Shown here: positions 37,942-44,672 of the stretch, in pieces | How positions within the stretch are numbered: position 1 is the stretch's first letter | Layout: each line of letters starts with the position of its first letter | DNA from: a virus | Length of the DNA stretch: 64,000 nucleotides | Virus record (IMG/VR): IMGVR_UViG_3300042691_025071 | Span: 144,498-208,497 of that record | Direction: 5' to 3' (one strand) | Notes under the pieces: model-generated | The model's input: only the letters and a program-made list of their open reading frames with translations | What the model was told of the DNA's origin: nothing | The model's database searches: none | Program-made: the position numbers and the translations under genes

Positions 37942-37965
37942 AATTTTTGTTTTTAATTGTTTATA

Positions 37966-37997
37966 CAAATATACAACTTATACCGAGTAAAACCAAA
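37966..37997 (-). promoter_or_regulatory. Promoter for the 37941 gene
   Basis: TATATTTG (37966-37973), 19-bp gap, TTTGG (37993-37997); abuts the next gene end. Confidence 0.75.
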
Positions 37998-37998
37998 T

Positions 37999-38253
37999 TT
38001 ATTTTGTTAAACTTTTCTTAATGAATGACCTAACCACTATCAACCCAATCAAAGTAACAACTGACCAAACCCAAGTCCACATAACATACCAACCCGAATT
38101 TCCTTTATCCCAAAGGTGTTCATAATCGTACAACCCATCCTCATCCCAAGTAGTAGGTTCCGCCCCCAACATCATAAGTGTTAATAAACCGATAAAACAA
38201 CCGAGAAGAAAACCAATGTTTTCAATTCTGTTAATTAGTTTGTTTTTGTCCAT
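37999..38253 (-). CDS. Small membrane protein, two TM segments, 84 aa
   Basis: MDKNKLINRIENIGFLLGCFIGLLTLMMLG, an acidic Trp-containing loop (TTWDEDGLYDYEHLWDKGNSGW) and a second TM (WTWVWSVVTLIGLIVV). Promoter at 38277 with a perfect dyad upstream. Confidence 0.66.
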   Translation of the reverse strand: MDKNKLINRIENIGFLLGCFIGLLTLMMLGAEPTTWDEDGLYDYEHLWDKGNSGWYVMWTWVWSVVTLIGLIVVRSFIKKSLTK

Positions 38254-38276
38254 TGTAGTATGTTTTAATTGTTTAA

Positions 38277-38308
38277 CAAATATACATCATTAAACCTTAT
38301 ATTCCAAA
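38277..38308 (-). promoter_or_regulatory. Promoter for the 38253 gene
   Basis: TATATTTG (38277-38284), 19-bp gap, TTTGG (38304-38308). Confidence 0.77.
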
Positions 38309-38372
38309 TTTATTTTGTTAATCTATTGTTAAAGAGTTTCACTGGTGGAAACCTGGATCTGAACCAAAAAAT

Positions 38373-38422
38373 TTATGTGGCGTGTAATACCACCTTTATC
38401 TGTAATACGATCCGCCACATAA
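38373..38422. promoter_or_regulatory. Intergenic dyad with compensatory change
   Basis: AATTTATGTGGCG pairs perfectly with CGCCACATAAATT: the C-G pair of other copies is replaced by A-T on both arms. 65 bp from the -33 box. Confidence 0.78.
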
Positions 38423-38428
38423 ATTCAC

Positions 38429-38445
38429 CACCAGCGAATCTGGTG
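38429..38445. repeat. Second intergenic hairpin
   Basis: CACCAG-CGAAT-CTGGTG followed by AACACGGAGTTCTGTGG. Confidence 0.68.
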
Positions 38446-38472
38446 AACACGGAGTTCTGTGGAAAAACAAAA

Positions 38473-38496
38473 AACCCCCGACTTTTGTCGAGGGTT
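38473..38496 (-). terminator. Terminator of the 39047 operon
   Basis: AACCCCCGAC/GTCGAGGGTT. Confidence 0.7.
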
Positions 38497-38516
38497 TCTG
38501 TATTACGATTTCGTGA

Positions 38517-38855
38517 TTAGTGTTTGTAAATCGGTATTCGTTCGATTTTATCATCTATCCTTTCGGTGAGTTCGTCAAAATAGACCAAGTGTTGTTCATC
38601 TTTGACTTTACCATTGTTTGATACATAAAACACCGAGTAAGTGTCTGTAAAACCGAGTGTGATGATTACCCAACCTTTGTGGTGATGTCCTGATACTTTC
38701 AAACATAACCCCTTATTAAACATATTAAGGAGTTTAGATACACCCCAAGACCAATATGTTGTTCTGTTGTGGGTTAATACTTGTAAGGTTTCTTGTGGGT
38801 TAAATTCCCTTTCACCTTTTTCCGATACGAAGTTGTGTAGTTGTTCGTGTGTCAT
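38517..38855 (-). CDS. Hypothetical protein, 112 aa
   Basis: Helix then strands (WVIITLGFTDTYSVFYVSNNGKVKDEQHLVYFDELTERID), a pattern I associate with small phage proteins. Contains a GHHHKG cluster. Second gene after the 59-aa membrane protein at 39047. Confidence 0.64.
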   Translation of the reverse strand: MTHEQLHNFVSEKGEREFNPQETLQVLTHNRTTYWSWGVSKLLNMFNKGLCLKVSGHHHKGWVIITLGFTDTYSVFYVSNNGKVKDEQHLVYFDELTERIDDKIERIPIYKH

Positions 38856-38867
38856 AGTTGGTAGTTA

Positions 38868-39047
38868 TTAAATGTTTGAGAGAAAAATGTCCATCATAAA
38901 GAGAGTGAATGTCATCATTGTCAAACCGAATAAAACACGAAGAAAAATGTTTGAGATTTTGTCATTCCTCATATAGTGAGAGAATAACATTGTTAACCCC
39001 ATTAGTCCGAGTGTAAGGAGAAGGAGTGTGAGAGTGATTTTGTCCAT
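38868..39047 (-). CDS. Small membrane protein, 59 aa
   Basis: ATG at 39047. MDKITLTLLLLTLGLMGLTMLF, a short MRNDK loop, then ILFLRVLFGLTMMTF-like second segment; two TMs. Promoter at 39071. Confidence 0.6.
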   Translation of the reverse strand: MDKITLTLLLLTLGLMGLTMLFSHYMRNDKISNIFLRVLFGLTMMTFTLFMMDIFLSNI

Positions 39048-39070
39048 TGTAGTAGTTTTTAATTGTTTAT

Positions 39071-39103
39071 CAAATATACGACATTATACCTTATATTTCC
39101 AAA
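39071..39103 (-). promoter_or_regulatory. Promoter for the 39047 operon
   Basis: TATATTTG (39071-39078), 20-bp gap, TTTGG (39099-39103). Confidence 0.76.
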
Positions 39104-39167
39104 TTTTTATTGTTAAAATGTTGTTAACGAATTTTCCCCGTGAACCGCTGTTGCGATCAGGATAATT

Positions 39168-39209
39168 TTCCATGGCGAGTAGGTTAATCTGTACCTATCC
39201 GCCACAAAA
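39168..39209. promoter_or_regulatory. Intergenic dyad
   Basis: TTCCATGGC/GCCACAAAA; 65 bp from the -33 box. Confidence 0.58.
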
Positions 39210-39215
39210 AATATC

Positions 39216-39232
39216 TACCAGCGAATCTGGTG
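39216..39232. repeat. Second intergenic hairpin
   Basis: TACCAG-CGAAT-CTGGTG, core ACCAG/CTGGT. Confidence 0.62.
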
Positions 39233-39252
39233 AACACGGAGTTCTAACAAAA

Positions 39253-39275
39253 AACCCCCGATACTATCGGAGGTT
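39253..39275 (-). terminator. Terminator of the 39581 gene
   Basis: AACCCCCGATA/TATCGGAGGTT. Confidence 0.7.
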
Positions 39276-39299
39276 TAATGTTTTGAGTGGAGTGTGAAG

Positions 39300-39581
39300 T
39301 TACTTAATCATTGAGTGTATTTGTTTCCAATACTTTGGGAGTTTCTGACCACATTTAGTGAGGTGTTTCTCGTTTAAGTGATTACCACCCTTTATCCATT
39401 TCGCACAATAGGAGAGATACCGACTATCCGATGAATTAAAACCAACCCCATTCTCTTTGATTGTTTCGTTTGTGATTTGTTCTTCGGTAGTTTGGAGGTT
39501 ATGTAAGACAACCAACGCTCTTTCTATCCATTTAGGGTTTCTTGACAAGTTCATTTTGATTTCTTCTTTTGTGTAAGACAT
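39300..39581 (-). CDS. Hypothetical protein, 93 aa
   Basis: ATG at 39581 (MSYTKEEIKMNLSRNPKWIERALVVLHNLQT) lies after the promoter at 39603. Contains SSDSRYLSYCAKWIKGGNHLNEKHLTKC, a pattern I recall from small phage helical proteins. Unknown role. Confidence 0.66.
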   Translation of the reverse strand: MSYTKEEIKMNLSRNPKWIERALVVLHNLQTTEEQITNETIKENGVGFNSSDSRYLSYCAKWIKGGNHLNEKHLTKCGQKLPKYWKQIHSMIK

Positions 39582-39602
39582 AACTTTGAAAGTTTGTTTC
39601 GT

Positions 39603-39635
39603 CAAAGTTAACCAATTTATACCCTTATATCCAAA
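39603..39635 (-). promoter_or_regulatory. Promoter for the 39581 gene
   Basis: TAACTTTG (39603-39610), 20-bp gap, TTTGG (39631-39635). Confidence 0.7.
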
Positions 39636-39702
39636 TTTATTTTGTTAAAGTTTTGTGAATGTGTAATACGATGACACGACAGGTGATCCGGGATTATGGA
39701 AT

Positions 39703-39759
39703 TTCCTTGGCGTGTAACCTCCTGTAATACCCCTATTATGTAAGACAACCGCCACAGAA
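39703..39759. promoter_or_regulatory. Intergenic dyad
   Basis: TTCCTTGGC/GCCACAGAA; 68 bp from the -33 box; long spacer with GTAATAC. Confidence 0.58.
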
Positions 39760-39824
39760 ATATTTTCGCATGCGGTGTCCCCAACCACATCTTCTAACTG
39801 GTTCTACAAGCCAAAGAAATTTAC

Positions 39825-39841
39825 CACCAGCGAATCTGGTG
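39825..39841. repeat. Second intergenic hairpin
   Basis: CACCAG-CGAAT-CTGGTG, same flank as at 38429. Confidence 0.68.
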
Positions 39842-39867
39842 AACACGGAGTTCTGTGGGAAATAAAA

Positions 39868-39891
39868 AACCCCAACATTTCTGTTGAGGTT
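39868..39891 (-). terminator. Terminator of the 40287 gene
   Basis: AACCCCAAC/GTTGAGGTT. Confidence 0.7.
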
Positions 39892-39912
39892 TCGTTTCAG
39901 TTTCCAACCCGA

Positions 39913-40287
39913 TTAACTTATCATTATCATTCGTTCAGGGTTATATCCATTTTCCACAAAGAATTTATTTCTTTCGTATTCATCTTGTCCAACTATCTTT
40001 TTCACGATTTGATGAAATTCGTAGAAGGAGATTTCATCAAACATTTCAAACACCAACTTTTGAAGTTTGGAGTAGTCAGTCAGGACATTTGATTTACACC
40101 CCATAAGGTAACGGAAGTTCATCTGTTGTTTGGTAAACGAACAAGGAGTTGTACCGATGAATTTGGAGAGTTCTTCTTCGGTTTTCAAATGAATGTACCG
40201 AGTACCGAATTTGGTAACATAAAAGTTCAGGATTAAGTCATTGTCAGTCCAATGATGAAGTCCGAGTGTGAGAGTTCTTTTTAACAT
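39913..40287 (-). CDS. Hypothetical protein, 124 aa
   Basis: Rightmost gene of the - strand module. Mixed: strands at the start (LILNFYVTKFGTRYIHLK), then helices (SKLQKLVFEMFDEISFYEFHQIVKKIV). No family recognised. Promoter at 40319 is imperfect at -33. Confidence 0.64.
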   Translation of the reverse strand: MLKRTLTLGLHHWTDNDLILNFYVTKFGTRYIHLKTEEELSKFIGTTPCSFTKQQMNFRYLMGCKSNVLTDYSKLQKLVFEMFDEISFYEFHQIVKKIVGQDEYERNKFFVENGYNPERMIMIS

Positions 40288-40318
40288 AGTAGTAGAGTTT
40301 TAACTTGTGAACGATATA

Positions 40319-40344
40319 CAAATATACACCTTATACACCCCAAA
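40319..40344 (-). promoter_or_regulatory. Promoter for the 40287 gene
   Basis: TATATTTG (40319-40326); the TTTGG at 40340-40344 is only 13 bp away, so the -33 part is uncertain. Confidence 0.5.
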
Positions 40345-40415
40345 ACAATCAACCCGAATGTTAATGTTATGTTAAAGAATTTTACGGGTAAACCCCGGAT
40401 CACCCGGAAAACTTT

Positions 40416-40496
40416 TTCTCTGGCTCATAATAACTTTAACTTTTTATTAACAAATAATTTCGTACCTTTGTGGTTTTTTTCCTACACGCCACAGAA
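40416..40496. promoter_or_regulatory. Intergenic dyad enclosing a + strand promoter
   Basis: TTCTCTGGC (40416-40424) and GCCACAGAA (40488-40496), 63-nt spacer holding direct repeat A. Confidence 0.52.
40432..40471 (+). repeat. 40-bp direct repeat A with + strand promoter box
   Basis: Differs at two positions from repeat B (40555-40594); ends in TACCTTTG, a TAnnTTTG box. Confidence 0.7.
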
Positions 40497-40554
40497 AATC
40501 CAAACCTTCACGGGTTCACCTCCAAATTTTTTTTCTTAAAATTTTGTTAACGAA

Positions 40555-40594
40555 AACTTTAACTTTTTATTAACAAATAATTTTGTATCTTTGT
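40555..40594 (+). repeat. 40-bp direct repeat B with + strand promoter box
   Basis: Ends in TATCTTTG; followed by a degenerate right arm GCCACGAAA at 40603. Confidence 0.7.
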
Positions 40595-40670
40595 AGGTTC
40601 TCGCCACGAAAAAAGTCACCCCGAACCTTCACCCCCGAAATGTTAAAGTTTTGTTAAAGGGAAAAAAAAA

Positions 40671-40703
40671 TTTGGAAATATACATTTTGAGGGTGTATAT
40701 TTG
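40671..40703 (+). promoter_or_regulatory. Promoter for the 40727 gene
   Basis: TTTGG (40671-40675), 20-bp gap, TATATTTG (40696-40703), then an A-rich leader. Confidence 0.76.
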
Positions 40704-40726
40704 TGAAACAATTAAAAATTAAAACT

Positions 40727-41248
40727 ATGAACAAAGAAACAAAAACAATCGGACAAACTGAATTATTGGAAATCTTAATGAATGTTGATAAATCAACCTT
40801 TGTTAATATCGTTTCCAAAACAAAAGTTCGTATGAACAAAACAAATAACCCTTATTATGATAAGGTGTTCAAAGTGAACAAATGTAACTACCTTATTGGA
40901 AATGAGTACGAAACGAGAGTGAATACCAATGATAAAAAAGAGGGTGGAGAGGGTAATTTTGTGAGTGAGGAAAATAAGGTGGGTGTTCATATTTCAAAGT
41001 GTGTTTTGTTCAATGAGAAACACAATTCCCACTACTTACAAGTTGAAAGATTTGACGAAATCAAACCGAATGTAAGTTACATTTTTGAGGGTAACGAAGT
41101 TGAAAAGACATTGTTTGAAAGTTACCTTGTTAAAGTGAGTGAGAGTTCAAGACAACCACAAGAAAGGAGAGTGTTGGTACAATCATTTAAGTTGAGTTCT
41201 ATTGAGGAAATTACTTTGGGTGGTGTTCACTACATTGTAGAAAGATAA
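40727..41248 (+). CDS. Hypothetical protein, paralogue of the - strand gene at 34187, 173 aa
   Basis: ATG at 40727 (MNKETKTIGQTELLEILM) is fixed by the promoter at 40671-40703; a longer start overlaps the -7 box. Shares the VSKTKVRMNK, VGVHISKCVLFNE and SESSRQPQE segments with the 34187 protein. The triple promoter arrangement suggests strong expression. Confidence 0.72.
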   Translation: MNKETKTIGQTELLEILMNVDKSTFVNIVSKTKVRMNKTNNPYYDKVFKVNKCNYLIGNEYETRVNTNDKKEGGEGNFVSEENKVGVHISKCVLFNEKHNSHYLQVERFDEIKPNVSYIFEGNEVEKTLFESYLVKVSESSRQPQERRVLVQSFKLSSIEEITLGGVHYIVER

Positions 41249-41276
41249 GGTCTTAAATTGACTCTAATGAGTTCAC

Positions 41277-41300
41277 AAAGGTATCGGAAACGATACCTTT
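41277..41300 (+). terminator. Terminator of the 40727 gene
   Basis: AAAGGTATCG-GAAA-CGATACCTTT then T8. Confidence 0.82.
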
Positions 41301-41518
41301 TTTTTATACCCCCTATCCAAGATACAGACCGACCACCCCCGTCCCGATTCAAAATTTCTCTGGCGACCCCCCTATCTCCCTACATACCCCTCCCCCCTAT
41401 ACCACCCCCCTCCCGTATCCCCCCTTAAATAGGGGTTTTTAGGGGGGGTTAGAAAGGGGGGACAATGCCGTAACAGAAATTTTTCCGGAAAAAATCTGAA
41501 AATCGGATCAATAGGGGT
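41301..41518. other. C-rich/G-rich non-coding tract
   Basis: Strong strand bias: runs of 4-7 C on the + strand, then GGGG, GGGGGGG and GGGGGG within about 30 nt (41430-41461). No gene found. It also holds degenerate dyad arms (41356 and ~41468). Confidence 0.65.
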
Positions 41519-41571
41519 AAAACTGAAAAAAAAATTTCTGGAAATTTTTCAGAATATTTATGATAATATGA
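41519..41571 (+). repeat. Terminator-plus-start direct repeat, copy 1
   Basis: CTGAAAAA...TTTTTCAG hairpin followed by AATATTTATGATAATATG; nearly identical to 43009-43062. Confidence 0.7.
41553..41561 (+). promoter_or_regulatory. Late-promoter-like motif
   Basis: AATATTTAT, 6 nt before the ATG at 41568. Confidence 0.5.
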
Positions 41572-43010
41572 AAATTTTAATTAAAGAATCGCAACTTAAA
41601 AATATTATTAAAAATACGTTATCTAATTTTAATTTAATTAATGAATATATTTCACTTAACCTATCTAAACAAATTAGATCAAAACAATTAAAATCAGATT
41701 ATGAAGAAAAATTAACAGAAATATTTGGTAAAAATGTCTATCGTTTATACTATGATCTACAAACTGGTGAACAAATTACACCAACCAAACATACACCAAA
41801 ATTAAAAATAGACATTAAATTAGATGATAAATTAAAAAATCAAATATCATCAAGTTTAGAAGAATTAGGTTACTCAATTGTTGATTTTAATAAAAATACC
41901 GCAAAAAATAAAAGAAACGGACAAGAAATAAAAATAACCAAAGTATTAAATGATAATGACAATACACTTTTAAAAAATTATACTGATTTTTTAGGTGCAC
42001 TAACTAAAGAATATAAAGGTGAGGATAAATTATATGTTGTAATTTCAAGACACTCACATGATATTGCCGAAATGTCATCAAAACCGAAAATAACATCTTG
42101 TGAAAACTTAACACAATATACCAATATATTACAAACGGGAATACCATCAGCCGGATTTGGTGATGTCGGTGAAGGTTCTGGTCGAGTAATAATTAATACT
42201 GTCCAAAATGGACTATTAGTCTTTTATCTTATAAAAAGGGGAGACTGGAACATAAAAGACCCAATAAGTAGATTTTTAGAATCAAGTGTTTGTGAATTTG
42301 GAAATGCTTATCATTTTTATGGTGAATTTAATAATGACTTTAAAAACTTTATTAGAGAATGGATGATAGAATATAGTAAAATAACAAATAAAGAAAATAT
42401 TAGATCAGATAAAAATATATTCAATAAACCATCTGATGAAATAATAGAATTAATAAAGACAAATTCAAATAATTTAGATGAAGTTAAATTCATAATAAGG
42501 GGATCAGTAATAAATAAAAGATACGATGTATTAAAAAAATTCTTATCGGTATATGACCCCGATTTTTTAACTTCAATCTTAATCAGTACATTCGGAATAA
42601 ATGTGTTTAAAAAATTACCTAAAGATATCATTGACCCAATGTATGATAACATACAAAAATTAATGGAAACAGAATTATCTAAAATGGATGTTATATATGG
42701 TATAGTAACAAAACCAATAGAAAATAATGAAATCATTAAAAATATCAAAGACTTTATAAAAAGAAACAATAACTCAGTGGTTAGTATTATTATAAAAAAT
42801 TATGAAAAAGAAATAAATAACTATAAACATAATCCAAGTCAAATAACCTCTTCTATAGAATTTAAATCAGGTCTTGCAAGATTATCAAATCCAACACTCT
42901 ATACCAAAATAAATAACTTAAACCAAAAATTAGAAAAAATAGGTACAAAAAACATTAATGATAAACTTGATCAATTCTTAAAAATCCTAAAATTGGACTT
43001 TAATCGATAA
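41568..43010 (+). CDS. Tagged protein of unknown function, 480 aa
   Basis: N-terminal leader MKILIKESQLKNIIKN, ending INE at residues 24-26. The body is Asn/Lys/Ile-rich, with VISRHSHDIAEMSSKPKITSC and GFGDVGEGSGRVIINT as the most conserved-looking segments. The latter resembles a ligand-binding loop. No family recognised. First gene of the tagged-protein module, with the ATATTTAT motif upstream. Confidence 0.72.
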   Translation: MKILIKESQLKNIIKNTLSNFNLINEYISLNLSKQIRSKQLKSDYEEKLTEIFGKNVYRLYYDLQTGEQITPTKHTPKLKIDIKLDDKLKNQISSSLEELGYSIVDFNKNTAKNKRNGQEIKITKVLNDNDNTLLKNYTDFLGALTKEYKGEDKLYVVISRHSHDIAEMSSKPKITSCENLTQYTNILQTGIPSAGFGDVGEGSGRVIINTVQNGLLVFYLIKRGDWNIKDPISRFLESSVCEFGNAYHFYGEFNNDFKNFIREWMIEYSKITNKENIRSDKNIFNKPSDEIIELIKTNSNNLDEVKFIIRGSVINKRYDVLKKFLSVYDPDFLTSILISTFGINVFKKLPKDIIDPMYDNIQKLMETELSKMDVIYGIVTKPIENNEIIKNIKDFIKRNNNSVVSIIIKNYEKEINNYKHNPSQITSSIEFKSGLARLSNPTLYTKINNLNQKLEKIGTKNINDKLDQFLKILKLDFNR

Positions 43011-43062
43011 AACTGAAAAAAAAAATTTCTGGAAATTTTTCAGAATATTTATGATAATATGA
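43009..43062 (+). repeat. Terminator-plus-start direct repeat, copy 2
   Basis: Same sequence as the copy at 41519, placing the same hairpin and ATATTTAT motif (43044-43052) before the next gene. Confidence 0.7.
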
Positions 43063-44108
43063 AATTATTAGAAATATTATATGAAATTGAAAAAAAAATA
43101 TGGACTTTAAGTGATGTTAAAGATTACGTTTCTAAATTTTCGTCTATGGATGATTTTAGAAAAGATCCTAAATATTCAGGCATAAAAACATACATTTATA
43201 GAAACTACGATTCAAATACATGGGGTGATATTACGAAATATTTGTTAAGAATCTCCCCTAAAAAAAAAGATGACGATGTGGTAACCCAAGAATTAATTAA
43301 ACAATTTCCTGAATTAGATTTTTCCAATGTAAAATATAGATTAATAAACGGTAGAAGATTTATTGATGGTATAAAATGTCATAAAACAGATGAAAATGGT
43401 GAGGAACATGGTATATCAAATAACATCAATGTAAAAGATTTAAAAATAAGGGGGAACGGTTGTAGAAAATGTGGTAAAGATAGAATTATATCTGCAGTAA
43501 AAATAAATGTGAGAGATTGGATTAATTCTTTTCCCGCGGAGAGAGGATTATCATTTAAACCTGAAAATTTTTTTTATAAGACGGATGGTTTAAAAAATAA
43601 AACTTTATTTGTTAAAGATGTTATATGTACAAAACACACAACACCTTTTGTTTTTGCTCAAGAAGGTATAAACATACATAACCTAAAAAAAGGAAAAACA
43701 GGTTGCCCTATATGTGGTAAAAAAGAAAGTAAGGGCGAATCTCAGGTGATAAGTGTATTAAACGAATTAGGTTATAAAGTAAATAAACAAAAATCTTTCG
43801 ATGGTTGCTTTGGTTATGGTGGTAAAAGATATTGTGATAAACTAAAATTTGATGCTCATGTAATAAAAAATGATGGTACTGAGGTGTGTATAGAATATGA
43901 CGGTATCCAACATTTTGAACCTATTGAGTATTTTGGTGGAGAAGAAGGATTTAAGTCATTACAAGAAAGAGACTTAATTAAAACAAATTATTGTAAAGAT
44001 AACAACATACAATTAATAAGAATACCATACTGGGAAGAAAAAAATATTAAATCTATTTTAACATTTGAATTAGGTCATTTTATGTTGAGAGAAAATAATT
44101 ACATATAA
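43059..44108 (+). CDS. Zinc-finger and endonuclease-like (PD-(D/E)XK/Vsr-type) protein, 349 aa
   Basis: Leader MKLLEILYEIEKK. Two CxxC knots (GCRKCGK and GCPICGK) precede a C-terminal nuclease-like domain. That domain has LKFDAHVI...VCIEYDGIQHFEPI and a lysine-containing IKTNYCKDNNIQLIRIPYWE, the D...ExDGxQH...IRIPY layout of Vsr-like phage endonucleases. Such genes often occur as mobile nucleases. Activity is inferred, not shown. Confidence 0.7.
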   Translation: MKLLEILYEIEKKIWTLSDVKDYVSKFSSMDDFRKDPKYSGIKTYIYRNYDSNTWGDITKYLLRISPKKKDDDVVTQELIKQFPELDFSNVKYRLINGRRFIDGIKCHKTDENGEEHGISNNINVKDLKIRGNGCRKCGKDRIISAVKINVRDWINSFPAERGLSFKPENFFYKTDGLKNKTLFVKDVICTKHTTPFVFAQEGINIHNLKKGKTGCPICGKKESKGESQVISVLNELGYKVNKQKSFDGCFGYGGKRYCDKLKFDAHVIKNDGTEVCIEYDGIQHFEPIEYFGGEEGFKSLQERDLIKTNYCKDNNIQLIRIPYWEEKNIKSILTFELGHFMLRENNYI

Positions 44109-44109
44109 T

Positions 44110-44157
44110 ATGAGAAAACTTATAATTACCGAACAAGAAATAAACATAGTAATATGA
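44110..44157 (+). CDS. Orphan leader peptide, 15 aa
   Basis: Encodes MRKLIITEQEINIVI then stop: the same ITEx leader as the tagged proteins, without any body. It overlaps the ATG of the following gene. Possibly a remnant of a lost tagged gene. Confidence 0.4.
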   Translation: MRKLIITEQEINIVI

Positions 44158-44672
44158 ACCTACAAGAAAACATACAAAGGATTAAAGAAATGATGGGGTT
44201 AATTTCAGAAAATGAAAGTACCACATTAGAAGAATTGAACAATACTCCCGCAGATATAAAAGTAAATAAAGGAGCAATAAGTGATGTGACAACCATATAT
44301 TATTCTTTGGGTGATGCAACTGCGGAAGTTAAATATTTCGGTGAAGATGAAATAATGGGTATCGAACTTGAACTTCCATGGAAAACAAAAGAATTCTATT
44401 TAGAAAGAATAGATAGAAAAAATGATGCAATTAAAGGTATTGGATTGATATTATTAAAAAATATTTTTGAACACTCAAAAAGAAATAAAATAAACATCAT
44501 TACATTAAAAAGGGACGAATTCAGTGGACCAAAACTTCATGAGTATTATAAAAAGTTAGGTTTTGTTGATGCAAATAAAGATAATCCAAATGAAATGTAT
44601 TTGGATTTAAGAACTGACGAACCTTTAAAAAAAATCAATGAATTGATTAATGAGTTAATTAATAAATCTTAA
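44154..44672 (+). CDS. Tagged GNAT acetyltransferase-like protein, 172 aa
   Basis: Leader MNLQENIQRIKEMMGLISEN with ISE at 17-19. The body fits a GNAT fold: strands, KGIGLILLKNIFEHSKRNK (acetyl-CoA loop and helix), then KLHEYYKKLGFVDANKDNPNEMYLDL, the classic Y-KLGF motif. Target unknown. Leader DNA is nearly identical to 44673 and 45554. Confidence 0.72.
   Translation: MNLQENIQRIKEMMGLISENESTTLEELNNTPADIKVNKGAISDVTTIYYSLGDATAEVKYFGEDEIMGIELELPWKTKEFYLERIDRKNDAIKGIGLILLKNIFEHSKRNKINIITLKRDEFSGPKLHEYYKKLGFVDANKDNPNEMYLDLRTDEPLKKINELINELINKS

Larger units (their letters stand above)
40288..40726. other. Divergent control region
   Basis: 439 nt between the last - strand gene and the first right-hand + strand gene. 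Contains one - strand promoter, two 40-bp direct repeats each ending in a + strand -7 box, a wide dyad and the 40671 promoter. Confidence 0.6.

Noticed and set aside
31315-39670. TAATACGA in dyad spacers resembles the start of the T7 promoter
   Set aside because: Only eight bases match, the rest does not fit, and no T7-type polymerase gene is seen.
16209-40344. CRISPR array or integron attC sites in the repeated intergenic elements
   Set aside because: Repeats are 0.5-1.5 kb apart with genes between, not regular 30-bp spacers; no GTTRRRY-type attC core and no integrase nearby.
42317-42769. - strand ORF of 150 aa inside the 41568 gene
   Set aside because: It shadows a longer + strand gene with clear start and motif; composition is that of a reverse frame.
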